Assembly: GCF_018678075.1 (NCBI RefSeq)
Contig: NZ_JAHHIR010000097.1
Coordinates: forward strand, 1-64,000
Direction of reading: 5' to 3'
From: Epibacterium ulvae
GTDB taxonomy: Bacteria; Pseudomonadota; Alphaproteobacteria; Rhodobacterales; Rhodobacteraceae
DNA: 64,000 nucleotides
The translations under genes were made by a program, and so were the position numbers. The notes under the pieces are model-generated. The model was not told the origin of the DNA and did not search any database. It saw nothing but the letters and a program-made list of their open reading frames with translations. Below are positions 17,448 to 27,283 of this stretch, piece by piece (positions within the stretch are counted from its first letter, which is position 1; every line of letters starts with the position of its first letter).

Positions 17448-20171
17448 ATGTCGCAGGTCGAGCCGAACACGAGCCGCGTACAAGAATTTCTAGAAGATCC
17501 GCGGATCAATGACAGTTGGTATTTGGAAAGTTCAGACCGGTCTGCGCTGAGCATTGAAATCGAACAAATTTGGGAAGAATACACGGGTCAGGATGTCACC
17601 GTTGGTGTGATCGACTCGCAGATCGACTTTAATCACGTCGACTTGTCCCGCGCATATGATGAGACGCTTGATTACGATTTCGACCAAGACACGTCCGATA
17701 TCTCGATCAATTCCAAATATATGACCGATCACCACGGCACGATGGTAGCCGGCATGATCGCAGCTGAAGGCGGCAACGGCGTTGGCAGTGTCGGGATCTC
17801 TCCGGATGCGACGCTGGTGGGCCTGGCCATCAACTATTCCAGCTCGGATGTGGGCAGCCAGGTGATTGATGCGTTGAAAGCATCCGCCGCACTGGATGTT
17901 GTGAACAACAGCTGGAGCTTTACCGCGAATTTCCGGGACAATTTTGCCCTGTCGAGCTATTCCGCTTATGGCGAAGCGCTTGAGTTCGTGGCCGAAACAG
18001 GCCGTGACGGATTGGGAACGGCGGTTGTCTTCTCTGCTGGCAACAGCGGGATCGAAGGCTCCTCCAACTACCACAACTTCCAAAACTCACCCTACACCAT
18101 TGCAGTTGGCGCGGTGGAACGTTCGGGCGAAGCCTGGGATGGCACCAGCCTTGGCGCCAATGTGCTGTTGTCCGCCGCTGGCCATCAGGCGGTGACCACC
18201 TATTCCAATGATCGCTACGCCCTGCCATCCGGCACGTCCTTTGCCGCGCCACAGGTGTCGGGTGCCATTGCGCTGATGCTCGAGGCGAACCCGGATCTTG
18301 GCTACCGCGACATTCAGCAGATCCTTGCGCTCAGCGCTACCCGTGAAGGCCTGTCTGACGACCCATTGGCGGGTGACGGTTGGTTGACCAACGGGGCCAC
18401 CAATATGAACGGTGGCGGCATGCACTTTAGCGATGCCTTCGGATATGGTTTCCTGAACGTTCACAACGCGGTGCGCCTGGCAGAAACTTGGGACCTGCAA
18501 CAGACCACCGAAAACCGCGACACGCTTGTACAGGAGCAGGACTTTGACCTGGCGATGGAAGCCGGGACAACCGATCACATCCAAGCTACGTTCACAGTGG
18601 ACGAGACCGTAAAGGTCGAACATGTGCAGGTCTCGATGGGTCTGAAATGGACCAATAACGGTGACCTGGACATCTATCTGACCAGCCCGGACGGCACCAC
18701 GGTGCGCCTGGTCTATGATTCCCCGGATGCGAGCTATATCGGTGGTTTGAGCAATTTCAGCCTGACGTCTGTGGCCTCCATGGGGGAGTTGTCCGACGGT
18801 GAATGGACCATCGATATCTACAACCGTGACCCCAGCGCGACCAACAGTGACGGCACTCCGATGACTGGCACCCTCGCCAGCGCGTCGTTGACCATTCACG
18901 GTGAAGCGGACGATCTGGCAGATGACACGTACTATTACACCGACGAATTCGGCAGTCTTTATGAGGGGGACGACCTCGCGGAACGCAGCGCGCTGTCAGA
19001 TACCGATGGCGGCACCGATACGATCAACGCCGCAGCTGTCACAAGCAGCAGCCTGATCGATCTGAGCGGCGAAAGCGCGACCATCATTGCAGGCGTTGAA
19101 CTGCAACTGGACACGCCGTCCAATATTGAGAACGCTTACACCGGCGACGGATGGGATTACCTGGTTGGCAGCGCTGCAGACAACGTGCTGTCGGCGGGAC
19201 GCGGCAATGATATGCTGGTCTTTAGCGCCGGTCAGGACGTTCTGGACGGTGGTGCGGGCGAGGATACGGTCCATTTTGATTTCAAGTTCGCGGATGTCTA
19301 CGGCTATATCTCGGATGCGCAGACGCTGTTCCTCGGCGTGGTGGACTTTGGTCTGTCGACGGTGGCCGGGGTCGAAAGCTTCTCCTTCTATGACGTCACC
19401 TACAGCCTTGCGGAACTGACCGAGCGTTTGGGGTCTGAGGACGACGTGCCCGACGAGCCTGCTCCGGTGGATGAGCCTGCAGACGAGGGCGGCACCGAAC
19501 CCCCGGCCGAGGAAGAAGAAACACCAGATCCGGTTGATGAGCCTCCGACTGAGCCGGTCGAAGAGACTGTTGTCTACGACGAGATCTACAACGGCACCGC
19601 GGCGGCGGACACATTGCGCGGCAGTTCGTTGAACGACGATGTGAACGGCGCGGAAGGCAACGACATTATCTTTGGCTTTGCCGGTGATGATCTGCTGGTC
19701 GGCGGCGAGGGCGATGACCGTATCAAAGGCGGAGATGACAATGACATTCTGCGCGGCGAAGACGGTAGCGATGCGCTGTTTGGTGGGGCAGGCGACGACT
19801 TGCTCGAAGGTGGTGCGGACAACGACAAACTGATCGGCCACGAAGGCAATGACACGTTGGTTGGCGGTGCCGGTCGTGATGTGTTGCGCGGTGACGAAGG
19901 GGCGGACACCTATGTGTTTGACCTCGAAGATGCCGACACGCTGGATGTTCTCTTTGGCTTTAGCAGCGAAGAGGGCGACACGATCGTCGTCGAAGGTCTG
20001 GACGGTGATGACGATGTCACGTTTGATCTGCTGTTCAAAGACAACGGCTCTGTCTTCCTGGAGGCCGAGGTCAACGGCGAGACGACGCGTTTGGCCAAAC
20101 TGGTGGATTTCCAGGACGACGATCTGACCGTGGAAATGGGTTCAGGCGACACCTCAGCCTTCCTGTTCTAA
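17448..20171 (+). CDS. Subtilisin/kexin-type protease with P domain and RTX repeats
   Basis: The 907-aa protein has a full S8 catalytic triad: Asp56 in VGVIDSQID, His96 in HHGTMVAG and Ser264 in SGTSFAAPQVSG, with oxyanion Asn199 in SAGNSG. A proprotein-convertase P domain follows at about 375-485 (LKWTNNGDLDIYLTSPDGT, SDGEWTIDIYNRD). Next come a linker rich in Pro/Glu/Asp (about 660-705) and RTX nonapeptides about 715-820. Without a signal peptide, type I secretion is expected. The motif around Asp56 reads DSQ instead of the usual D-S/T-G. A role in processing secreted proteins or matrix is inferred. Confidence 0.9.
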   Translation: MSQVEPNTSRVQEFLEDPRINDSWYLESSDRSALSIEIEQIWEEYTGQDVTVGVIDSQIDFNHVDLSRAYDETLDYDFDQDTSDISINSKYMTDHHGTMVAGMIAAEGGNGVGSVGISPDATLVGLAINYSSSDVGSQVIDALKASAALDVVNNSWSFTANFRDNFALSSYSAYGEALEFVAETGRDGLGTAVVFSAGNSGIEGSSNYHNFQNSPYTIAVGAVERSGEAWDGTSLGANVLLSAAGHQAVTTYSNDRYALPSGTSFAAPQVSGAIALMLEANPDLGYRDIQQILALSATREGLSDDPLAGDGWLTNGATNMNGGGMHFSDAFGYGFLNVHNAVRLAETWDLQQTTENRDTLVQEQDFDLAMEAGTTDHIQATFTVDETVKVEHVQVSMGLKWTNNGDLDIYLTSPDGTTVRLVYDSPDASYIGGLSNFSLTSVASMGELSDGEWTIDIYNRDPSATNSDGTPMTGTLASASLTIHGEADDLADDTYYYTDEFGSLYEGDDLAERSALSDTDGGTDTINAAAVTSSSLIDLSGESATIIAGVELQLDTPSNIENAYTGDGWDYLVGSAADNVLSAGRGNDMLVFSAGQDVLDGGAGEDTVHFDFKFADVYGYISDAQTLFLGVVDFGLSTVAGVESFSFYDVTYSLAELTERLGSEDDVPDEPAPVDEPADEGGTEPPAEEEETPDPVDEPPTEPVEETVVYDEIYNGTAAADTLRGSSLNDDVNGAEGNDIIFGFAGDDLLVGGEGDDRIKGGDDNDILRGEDGSDALFGGAGDDLLEGGADNDKLIGHEGNDTLVGGAGRDVLRGDEGADTYVFDLEDADTLDVLFGFSSEEGDTIVVEGLDGDDDVTFDLLFKDNGSVFLEAEVNGETTRLAKLVDFQDDDLTVEMGSGDTSAFLF

Positions 20172-20190
20172 GGCGCAACAAAACAATATC

Positions 20191-20230
20191 AAAAAACCCC
20201 TGCGTGCCATTTGGTCCGCAGGGGTTTTTC
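20191..20230. terminator. Bidirectional terminator between convergent genes
   Basis: AAAAAACCCCTGCG / CGCAGGGGTTTTT stem with T-tracts on both strands serves the RTX protease and the leftward sulfotransferase. Confidence 0.92.
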
Positions 20231-20259
20231 GTTTTCAATACGTCGGGGACGTTCGTCAG

Positions 20260-21126
20260 TCAGCCGGCCGTGAACCGCTCCCACGGCGGGGTGCGGCTGA
20301 TCAATTTGGTCAATGCGGCCACATCGTCGCTGTAAAACTCAGTCAGTGCTTTTTCGGTGTCGTCTTGCATGGCGTCCACGACATCGCGGACGGGCTCCCG
20401 GTTCGCGTCGCGCAATTGCTTGACGCCGGGTGCGGTTTTTACGGTTTCGATCAGCCGTCCCATGCCGTTTTGGCGGGCAAAATTGCCGACCTTCCACAGG
20501 GTCTCCCCGACGGCGGCATTGCGATAGCGCACGCTTTCATTTGCGCGCAGGTCCAGGAAGTCGTCCAGTTTCGGCAGCTTCAGTGCTTCGGTCACCCGCA
20601 GGGCCGAGGCTTCGCGGTCCTTGTGGATTTCCTCTTGGAACCAGATGTGGATCTGTTCCTTTGGGAAATGATCATACCAACGCGCCAGATGGTGCGCGTA
20701 ACGACCCTGATCCTTGTACAGCGGATTGTTGGCCATCGCGGTTTCAAAGACCAGATTGTCGCCCGAGATGTGTTCTTTGCGGACCTCATGCATGTGGTTT
20801 GAAAAGGCCCGTTTGATTGGGTCGCGCAGCGTGACAAAGACCTGCATATCCGGGTTATACGCCGCCGCACGGGCCGCTGCATCAGGGTGGATAAAGTAAG
20901 AGGGGGAGATATCGCCGCGATGGGTCACCGGGACCTCATCTTGGAGGTTTCGCTCATACCATTCGTAGCCGCGATCAAAGTAGTAGCTGAAGAAATCCAC
21001 TTCCTTGATGTCGCTGACTTTGACTTCGCCGCATTGTTGCAGAACGCCGTAAAGCCAGGTTGAGGCACATTTCTGCGCGCCAATCCCAACGAAGGTTGCC
21101 TGAAATTCTCGCATATCTGTTTCCAT
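20260..21126 (-). CDS. Sulfotransferase, PAPS-dependent
   Basis: The 288-aa cytosolic protein has GIGAQKCASTWLYGVL (5'-phosphosulfate loop) and QVFVTLRDPIKRAFSNHMH (3'-phosphate loop), typical of heparan-type and other carbohydrate sulfotransferases. It lies 55 bases after the GH16 gene on the same strand, so the two form an operon. A start at 21114 (MREFQ) is equally possible because neither ATG has a strong ribosome site. Sulfation of the exopolysaccharide is the likely role. Confidence 0.85.
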   Translation of the reverse strand: METDMREFQATFVGIGAQKCASTWLYGVLQQCGEVKVSDIKEVDFFSYYFDRGYEWYERNLQDEVPVTHRGDISPSYFIHPDAAARAAAYNPDMQVFVTLRDPIKRAFSNHMHEVRKEHISGDNLVFETAMANNPLYKDQGRYAHHLARWYDHFPKEQIHIWFQEEIHKDREASALRVTEALKLPKLDDFLDLRANESVRYRNAAVGETLWKVGNFARQNGMGRLIETVKTAPGVKQLRDANREPVRDVVDAMQDDTEKALTEFYSDDVAALTKLISRTPPWERFTAG

Positions 21127-21181
21127 TTGGTTTGATGGGCGCCGCGTGCGGCCAGTGAGTGAGCCAAGGGGGAGGAGCCCC

Positions 21182-23188
21182 TTAGCCGTTGATCAAAATC
21201 TGTTGCACCTGCTCGGGAGCAAGGCCTTCGATCAGCAATGTCTGGGTGTCGGAAAAGGCGATCAAAGTGCCCTGCGGGGCCTTGGTAATGGTCCAATTGC
21301 CCTGGGACGCCAGCAGCTTTTGGTCCAACGCCAGACGATGATCGCTGTGAAATCCGCGAAGATGGTCGTGGCCGCCGCCTGCATTGATCTTGATAGCGCA
21401 GTTGCGGCTGTTGGGGTTGATGACGAACAGATCGTCGCCACCGCCGCCTTCCAAAATCACGTAGTTCGCACCGGCTTCAAGGCGCGCACCACGCTGGGAG
21501 GCCCGCATTTGCGCCTTGGACTTCTGCAAAATGCCAACCTCGACCGTTTCAGGCAGAGTGTAATTGACCCGCGCCCAAATGGTGTCGATGCCGCCTTCCG
21601 TTGGCTCGTCCAGCATGGTGCGGGCATGGGCGACGACATAGCGGTCGCTTAGCGCGGTTCCGGTCATGCGGACGGGGTTTGCCATATCGTTCAGCCAAGC
21701 ACCGGGTTGCGCGCCAACCAGAACGCCATCGCCGTCCTGGTCAGTTTCGGGTCGATTGGGACGCACGGCCTCAGCACGCCACAAATCACGGGCCACCGGC
21801 CATTTCACATCAAACTGCTTGGCCCGAAAGGCAGACACTTTGGTGTCGCGAAAAACAATTGTATGCGGCCAGGCGGGATCGGCGCCGGTTGGAAGCCAAA
21901 CGTCATCGCCCACTTGGGTCAGACGGGACATGGCATCCTTGGCGTCTATGACCGGATAGCCTTCCAGCTGGATCTGATCGTCGCGGCCAAAGCCTGCGAT
22001 GACTTTTTGCTCTTTGTCCCGCGTCAACAGGATCCGGTCGGCGCCGCCGCTGAGGTGGATGATATCAAACCCGGCCCCCGGCGCGATAACGTCGTCGCCT
22101 TTGGTGTCGTGGATCACGCTGTCACGGGCATCAAACAGATCATCGCCCTGGTTCAGATCCAAGGCCAACTGCGGTTCAAGCGCCCGTACCGTGATGCTGC
22201 GAATGCGATAGGCGTTTTCAGGGTCCAGCACCGCCTCGATCGCATTTTTCTGCGGTGACCAGAACCCGCCACGGGCGGTGAATTGATCATTGGCAATCAC
22301 AAACATCGGTTCATGCACATCGTCAGGGGTCGGCGTGCGGTAAACCTCTTGCAGGCTGTCGCGCGTTTTCCCGAAGTAAAAGATCACATGCTCGGGCGTC
22401 CAGAGGGCGGCATATGTATGGAAATCGTCATAGATATTGCTGTCGTATTCGGCCAGCGCGTCAAAGGTGCGCTTGAAGTTATAGACGGTGTTCTTGCCGC
22501 GCTCCTTGGACTTTGGAACGATCTCGTCGGGTGTTCTGCCAAAGGGGTTGGTGATCTCAACCTCATGCACCGGTTCCCGGTCGTGATTGAGTCGGTCAAA
22601 ATAGACGGCCGTGTTGACGGCGTTGTCCTTTTTGGTGGGCGTATAGATCCCCGCGCCATAGGCCTCCATCACGTCAATCTCGGGCGGCCAACCCAATCCA
22701 GCAAAGGTCATCCAGAACGCAGGCCAGCGCCCTTTGCCCCGTGGCAGGCGGGCCTCCACTTCGAAGTAGCCATATTTCTGCGACCAGGTATGGGCGGTGG
22801 TGATCTCACCAACGGCGTACCGGATCGCGTCGGCGCGTTTGCCCTGGCCGGTCTGCTGCATGTACTGGCGCAAGGGGCCCAGTGCCGCCTCGGGCACGGG
22901 GGCGCTGCGCAGGATCAGCCCGTCTTTTGTGACCTCATGCAATTCAGGAAGAACCGCATCCGCCGCATCACCCAGCACGCCGTAGTCCAGAAACACGCTT
23001 TGCGCGGCGTTTGTCATCAACTGCCCGCGACGCGGCAGGGTGGACCACAGGCCACGGGTGCCATCATAGCGGTCCAGGCCGTTTTCAAATCGCTCTTCTA
23101 GAATTGGAATCGTGCCGTCCAGCGCGGGGGCTGCGAAGGCGGGCGGCGCGATCAAAAGCGCCATACATGTAAAAAACCGAATAACCAC
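21182..23188 (-). CDS. Secreted GH16 endo-beta-glycanase, ExoK-like, with C-terminal beta-domain
   Basis: The 668-aa product (from GTG 23188, AAAGG seven bases upstream) begins with the signal peptide VIRFFTCMALLIAPPAFAAP. The GH16 domain (about 30-330) has the exact catalytic motif EIDVME (Glu170, Asp172, Glu175) after WPAFWMTFAGLGWPP. The remaining half has degenerate Ca-binding-like segments (NQGDDLFDARD, GGGGDDLFVI) without regular RTX rows. It is likely exported through Sec to trim the nascent polysaccharide, as ExoK does in Sinorhizobium. It is divergent from the flippase gene. Confidence 0.88.
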   Translation of the reverse strand: MVIRFFTCMALLIAPPAFAAPALDGTIPILEERFENGLDRYDGTRGLWSTLPRRGQLMTNAAQSVFLDYGVLGDAADAVLPELHEVTKDGLILRSAPVPEAALGPLRQYMQQTGQGKRADAIRYAVGEITTAHTWSQKYGYFEVEARLPRGKGRWPAFWMTFAGLGWPPEIDVMEAYGAGIYTPTKKDNAVNTAVYFDRLNHDREPVHEVEITNPFGRTPDEIVPKSKERGKNTVYNFKRTFDALAEYDSNIYDDFHTYAALWTPEHVIFYFGKTRDSLQEVYRTPTPDDVHEPMFVIANDQFTARGGFWSPQKNAIEAVLDPENAYRIRSITVRALEPQLALDLNQGDDLFDARDSVIHDTKGDDVIAPGAGFDIIHLSGGADRILLTRDKEQKVIAGFGRDDQIQLEGYPVIDAKDAMSRLTQVGDDVWLPTGADPAWPHTIVFRDTKVSAFRAKQFDVKWPVARDLWRAEAVRPNRPETDQDGDGVLVGAQPGAWLNDMANPVRMTGTALSDRYVVAHARTMLDEPTEGGIDTIWARVNYTLPETVEVGILQKSKAQMRASQRGARLEAGANYVILEGGGGDDLFVINPNSRNCAIKINAGGGHDHLRGFHSDHRLALDQKLLASQGNWTITKAPQGTLIAFSDTQTLLIEGLAPEQVQQILING

Positions 23189-23365
23189 ACTGCTACCTTT
23201 GTGTCCTTTGACGTCCCAAATGGTCGGTTTTTCGCCCAAAACATAGAGCCCAACCCCGGAACATCCGCCAGCGAGAAGAATCACGTCCAAACCACTAGCA
23301 TTGGCTTTGCCGCTCTGTCATTAGACGGGAGCGCGCTTAGGGTATTATACGAGTTGGGTTTGACT

Positions 23366-24712
23366 ATGCAGGCGGAAAATCGCGCCGACGTTTCCGGCGG
23401 ATCTTTGCTGAGGACGCTGTTTAAAAAGGCTGTTTCGCTGTTAGGCGCTCGAGTCGCAGGCAACCTCTTAACACTTGGCTACACATTGATCCTGTCCCGT
23501 TTGGCCACGCCGGCCGAATTCGGATTGGTGATGTCCGGCTTCTCCTGGGCGATGCTTTTGTCCATTGGTTTTGCGCTCAACGTCGAATCGGGTTCGATCC
23601 GATTCCTGGTAAAATACCGCGAAGATGAACAAAACGCGCATGCAGCCGGTTTTGTTCGGTTTAACAGAATAATCATAACCAGCGTTTCTGTGCTTTTGGC
23701 GCTGGGTCTGGCGGCCGTTCTGGCCACTGGTCTTGCCGATTGGAGCAGCCAGGGCGTTCAGATCTTTCTTTTGGCCTGCCTTGCGGCGCCGGTTGTTGCA
23801 GTGACCCGCGTTTATGCGCGCCATGCCACCGCATTGGGGCAGGTTTTGCGCGGCGGTGTGCCGATCATGTTTGCCCGCCCAGCCGTTATCTTTGTCCTGG
23901 TTGGCGCGGTCTGGTTGTTGGGGTTGGAACCGTCTGCCGTGCAATTGCTGGCATTGATCCTGGTGGGCTTTGTCGCAACTGCACTGCTGCAATACTGGCT
24001 GCTGCGGGACACGTTTGCCTTCCTCAAAGATGCGCCGCGCGATTTCTCGGACAAGTTCAAATGGATCGAAACCGGTGTGATGATGGCACCGCTTTTGGTC
24101 ATTCGTGACAACCTGAAACATGTGATCGTCGCCAGCGCCGGCCTTGCCCTGGCCGCTGAGGACGTGGGCCTTGTGGCATTGGCGCTGTCGATCATGAGTT
24201 TGCTCTATTTTGCGGTAAAAGCCGTCGATATTTCCCTTAGCCCTCAACTCTCTAGCGCGTGTCAGGGGGGCAACAAACCTCGGGTGGCGCAGCTGATCAA
24301 AGTCGCGGCCAAGCTGAAAGTGGCCGTGGTTGCGATGGGGATCGTAGCTCTTGCGGCGGCCGGAGGTTGGATCCTGGGGCTGTTTGGTGACGACTATATT
24401 GCCGCCTGGGCACCGTTGATGGCGGTGATGCTGATCCCGGCGGCGGATGCGATTTGGGGACCGGCGCAAATCGTGCTGAACGTGAGTGGCCAACAGCGCA
24501 AGATCTTTGCGGTGGCCGGCCTCAGCGCCGCCATTTTGGTGGGGGCAACGGCTGCGGGTGGCTGGCTGGCAGGCGCTGTCGGTGCCTCGGCTGGCGCAGG
24601 CCTCAGCTACATGATGCAACAAGGGATATTGTGCCTGATCGCCAATCGGGTGGTTGGGGTGCAAACGTCGATATTGGGACTGCTACAACCCGCGCCCAAG
24701 ACCACTGTTTGA
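23366..24712 (+). CDS. Wzx-type lipid-linked oligosaccharide flippase
   Basis: The protein (about 448 aa from ATG 23366) has 12 or more hydrophobic segments and the N-terminal pattern LGARVAGNLLTLGYTLILSRLATPAEFGL of polysaccharide flippases. It moves undecaprenyl-linked repeat units across the inner membrane. The frame is open from 23201, but that extension would overlap the divergent promoter region. It heads a rightward gene string to 33360. Confidence 0.82.
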   Translation: MQAENRADVSGGSLLRTLFKKAVSLLGARVAGNLLTLGYTLILSRLATPAEFGLVMSGFSWAMLLSIGFALNVESGSIRFLVKYREDEQNAHAAGFVRFNRIIITSVSVLLALGLAAVLATGLADWSSQGVQIFLLACLAAPVVAVTRVYARHATALGQVLRGGVPIMFARPAVIFVLVGAVWLLGLEPSAVQLLALILVGFVATALLQYWLLRDTFAFLKDAPRDFSDKFKWIETGVMMAPLLVIRDNLKHVIVASAGLALAAEDVGLVALALSIMSLLYFAVKAVDISLSPQLSSACQGGNKPRVAQLIKVAAKLKVAVVAMGIVALAAAGGWILGLFGDDYIAAWAPLMAVMLIPAADAIWGPAQIVLNVSGQQRKIFAVAGLSAAILVGATAAGGWLAGAVGASAGAGLSYMMQQGILCLIANRVVGVQTSILGLLQPAPKTTV

Positions 24713-24944
24713 ACGGTAGAAATGATTACCGTGGCAGCAGGATGCGTGTTTTTGTGCCGAATATGCGCGGGGAATGGATCATTGCCCGCCATACCGTTTG
24801 GACAATGATTTGGAATGAGATAGAAAGTGCACCGTGCGATACGTTTTATCTTCGATCTTTGCAGAGCTGTAAGAAACGTGTCTTAAGGCGTATGTGCTTT
24901 GATACGGTGTAGTATTTAATGAATAACTTGGTGGAGAGCCTCTC

Positions 24945-27227
24945 GTGCGCCTTGAAGTAACCGAGCGTGATCGATTTTTACCCGAAGTAACGCTTGGAGA
25001 TGTCATTCGCGATATCTGGCAGAAAATTCGGCGCAGATGGCATTTGTTGGCCTTTGCGGTTTGTATGACGGCAATTGCGTCGATTTATTACGTGGCGACT
25101 GCGACGCCGCAGTATACCGCAAATGGATCCATCCTGATCGACCCGCGTTATGGGCAAAACCCGGATCAGACCAGCCAGCTTATGCCGGGACTGCTGATGT
25201 CGGACGCGTTGACAGTCGACAGTGAACTGCGCGTGATGGCCTCTCGCGAGATGACGAAACGCGTTATCCAAACGCTGGAGTTGAGCCACGCTCCGGCGGG
25301 TGATCCGTCGATGGTGCAACGCCTAAAGGCTCTGCTGACTGGCAGTTCCGGCGACACCCAAGCAGACGGTACCGTCACGACAACGTCGAACCTGTCGGCA
25401 AGCGCGGCCGAGGCGCGGCGCACCGAAGTTCTGCGCAAGCAATTCGTGCGTGGCCTGAAAATCCGCCGCTCGGGCGAAAGCTTTGTGATTGATATCGCCT
25501 ATACGTCGCCGGATATCGAATTCTCGGCCCAGGCGGTGAACACGATTATCGAAGAATACCTGTCGTTGTCGCGCGAAGAGCATGTGAACAAGGTCGAGCG
25601 CAATCGCGGCTGGCTGTCCACACGTATCGGCGAGCTGCGCCAGGAAGTGCGTGCCGGTGAAAGCGCGGTTGCGAATTTTCGTCAGACAAACAATCTGTTG
25701 GTCCCCGAAGGCTCGCCTTTGCCATCCGAAGTTGCCATGACGTCGGCCATTACCCAGCTTGTGGATCTGCGCAGTGAATCATTGGCGCTGGACGTGCACA
25801 TCCAGCAGCTGGAAGAAGGGGTCCGCTCGGGCAATCCTGATGTGGTTCAGGTCGACCCAGAGGATCGCACCAGCACGTTGGATCAACTGAACGCAAGCTA
25901 TGACGCCTTGCAGCAGCAAGTGCTGGAGGCGTTGGTAAACCGCAGTGAAACCTCACCTATTGTGCAGAACCTGCGCAATCAGATGAGCCAGGTGCAGGAT
26001 CTGATCATCGCCGAATACGGTCAAATCCTGGAACGCCTGCGGTCACAAAGCGCGGCCTTGGGTCGCCAAGTGCAAGCAACCGAAACGCTTATAGCCGAGC
26101 TGGAAGCAGAGCTGGGCGTTGACGCGCAGAAATCGGTTGAGCTGCGCAGCTTGGAATTGGAAGCCGCCGCATCACGCGACCAATACGAACATCTGTTGGC
26201 GCAGTATAACAGCGCGTCGCAGCTGGTCAGTTTTGACGCCACATCGGCACGGGTGATTGCCTGGGCGGTGCCGCCGGACACCAAGTCATCGCCAAAATCC
26301 AAACAGACGGTCATTCTGGCTGTGTTTGCCGGGATCGTCCTTGCCATCGCATTGATCGTTCTGCTGGAAGCGCTGGATGACACCTTCCGCCTGCACAGCG
26401 ATATCTCGCGGGATTTGGGCCTGTCCTTCCTGGGGATCTCTCCGGTGTTTGGATCGGACAAGAAATCGCGGTTCCGCCCTTCGGGATGGAAGCCGCTCAG
26501 CTTGCGTGGCGGACCTTGGGCGAAGCTGGGCAAGTCGGGGCAGTGGCTTGATTTTGCGGCCTCAAACCCGGTGTCGATCTTTGCTGAGACGATGCGGTCG
26601 ATCCATGTGAATATGACAATGGGCCGTGATCAACGGGGCAATGACGGGCGCGGATATGTCGTGGGCATCACCTCATCTGTCAAAGAAGAGGGCAAGACGA
26701 GCACCTCGATCAACTTTGCCACTTTCCTGGCCAGCCAGGGCAAGAAAACCGTTCTGGTGGACCTCGACATTATCGCCCGCGGCACCTCCCGCGCGCTGAA
26801 GGCGACGCTGTCCACGCACAACGGTCTGCGCACCCTGCTGGAAGATCCGGCAGCGGTAACACCAACGTTGGAGCCGGTGTCAGGCACGCCAAACCTGACG
26901 GTGGTGGGCAATTTCGAAGATCTTGCCAATGTGGGACCGCAGCATTCCTATGCCATCGCCCATGCGCTGCTGACCTTGTCGCAAGAATTTGACTATGTGG
27001 TGGTAGATCTGCCCCCAGTTCACGGCGTTGCCGAGACGCAATTCCTAGGCAAGATCTGTGACGGCCTGGTCTATGTCATTCGCTGGGGCCACACCCGTCG
27101 ACCGCAAGTTTTGTCAGCACTTAAGCAACTCGAAGGGGCACGTGGTAAATTCATCGGCGCAATCTTCTCGCAAGTGCGCGTCAAGTCTTACGAAAATCAC
27201 AATGGTCACGATACTTATACATATTGA
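24945..27227 (+). CDS. exoP: ExoP/Wzc-like chain-length co-polymerase with tyrosine-kinase domain
   Basis: The 760-aa protein starts at GTG 24945 with GGAG upstream. A Wzz domain lies at the N-terminus (membrane segment LLAFAVCMTAIASIYYVA, about residues 35-52). A long coiled-coil region follows, then a second membrane helix (TVILAVFAGIVLAIALIVLL, about 450-470). The cytosolic BY-kinase domain carries the Walker A SSVKEEGKTSTS, Walker A' VLVDLDI and Walker B DYVVVDLPP. The tail ends with a small Tyr cluster (KSYENHNGHDTYTY), the usual autophosphorylation area. It controls polymer length with ExoQ and ExoF. Confidence 0.9.
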   Translation: MRLEVTERDRFLPEVTLGDVIRDIWQKIRRRWHLLAFAVCMTAIASIYYVATATPQYTANGSILIDPRYGQNPDQTSQLMPGLLMSDALTVDSELRVMASREMTKRVIQTLELSHAPAGDPSMVQRLKALLTGSSGDTQADGTVTTTSNLSASAAEARRTEVLRKQFVRGLKIRRSGESFVIDIAYTSPDIEFSAQAVNTIIEEYLSLSREEHVNKVERNRGWLSTRIGELRQEVRAGESAVANFRQTNNLLVPEGSPLPSEVAMTSAITQLVDLRSESLALDVHIQQLEEGVRSGNPDVVQVDPEDRTSTLDQLNASYDALQQQVLEALVNRSETSPIVQNLRNQMSQVQDLIIAEYGQILERLRSQSAALGRQVQATETLIAELEAELGVDAQKSVELRSLELEAAASRDQYEHLLAQYNSASQLVSFDATSARVIAWAVPPDTKSSPKSKQTVILAVFAGIVLAIALIVLLEALDDTFRLHSDISRDLGLSFLGISPVFGSDKKSRFRPSGWKPLSLRGGPWAKLGKSGQWLDFAASNPVSIFAETMRSIHVNMTMGRDQRGNDGRGYVVGITSSVKEEGKTSTSINFATFLASQGKKTVLVDLDIIARGTSRALKATLSTHNGLRTLLEDPAAVTPTLEPVSGTPNLTVVGNFEDLANVGPQHSYAIAHALLTLSQEFDYVVVDLPPVHGVAETQFLGKICDGLVYVIRWGHTRRPQVLSALKQLEGARGKFIGAIFSQVRVKSYENHNGHDTYTY

Positions 27228-27283
27228 TTAGTCTCGTCTGTGCAAACAGACGCCGAGTACCAGTGCAAAGGTGCAGCACAGTT

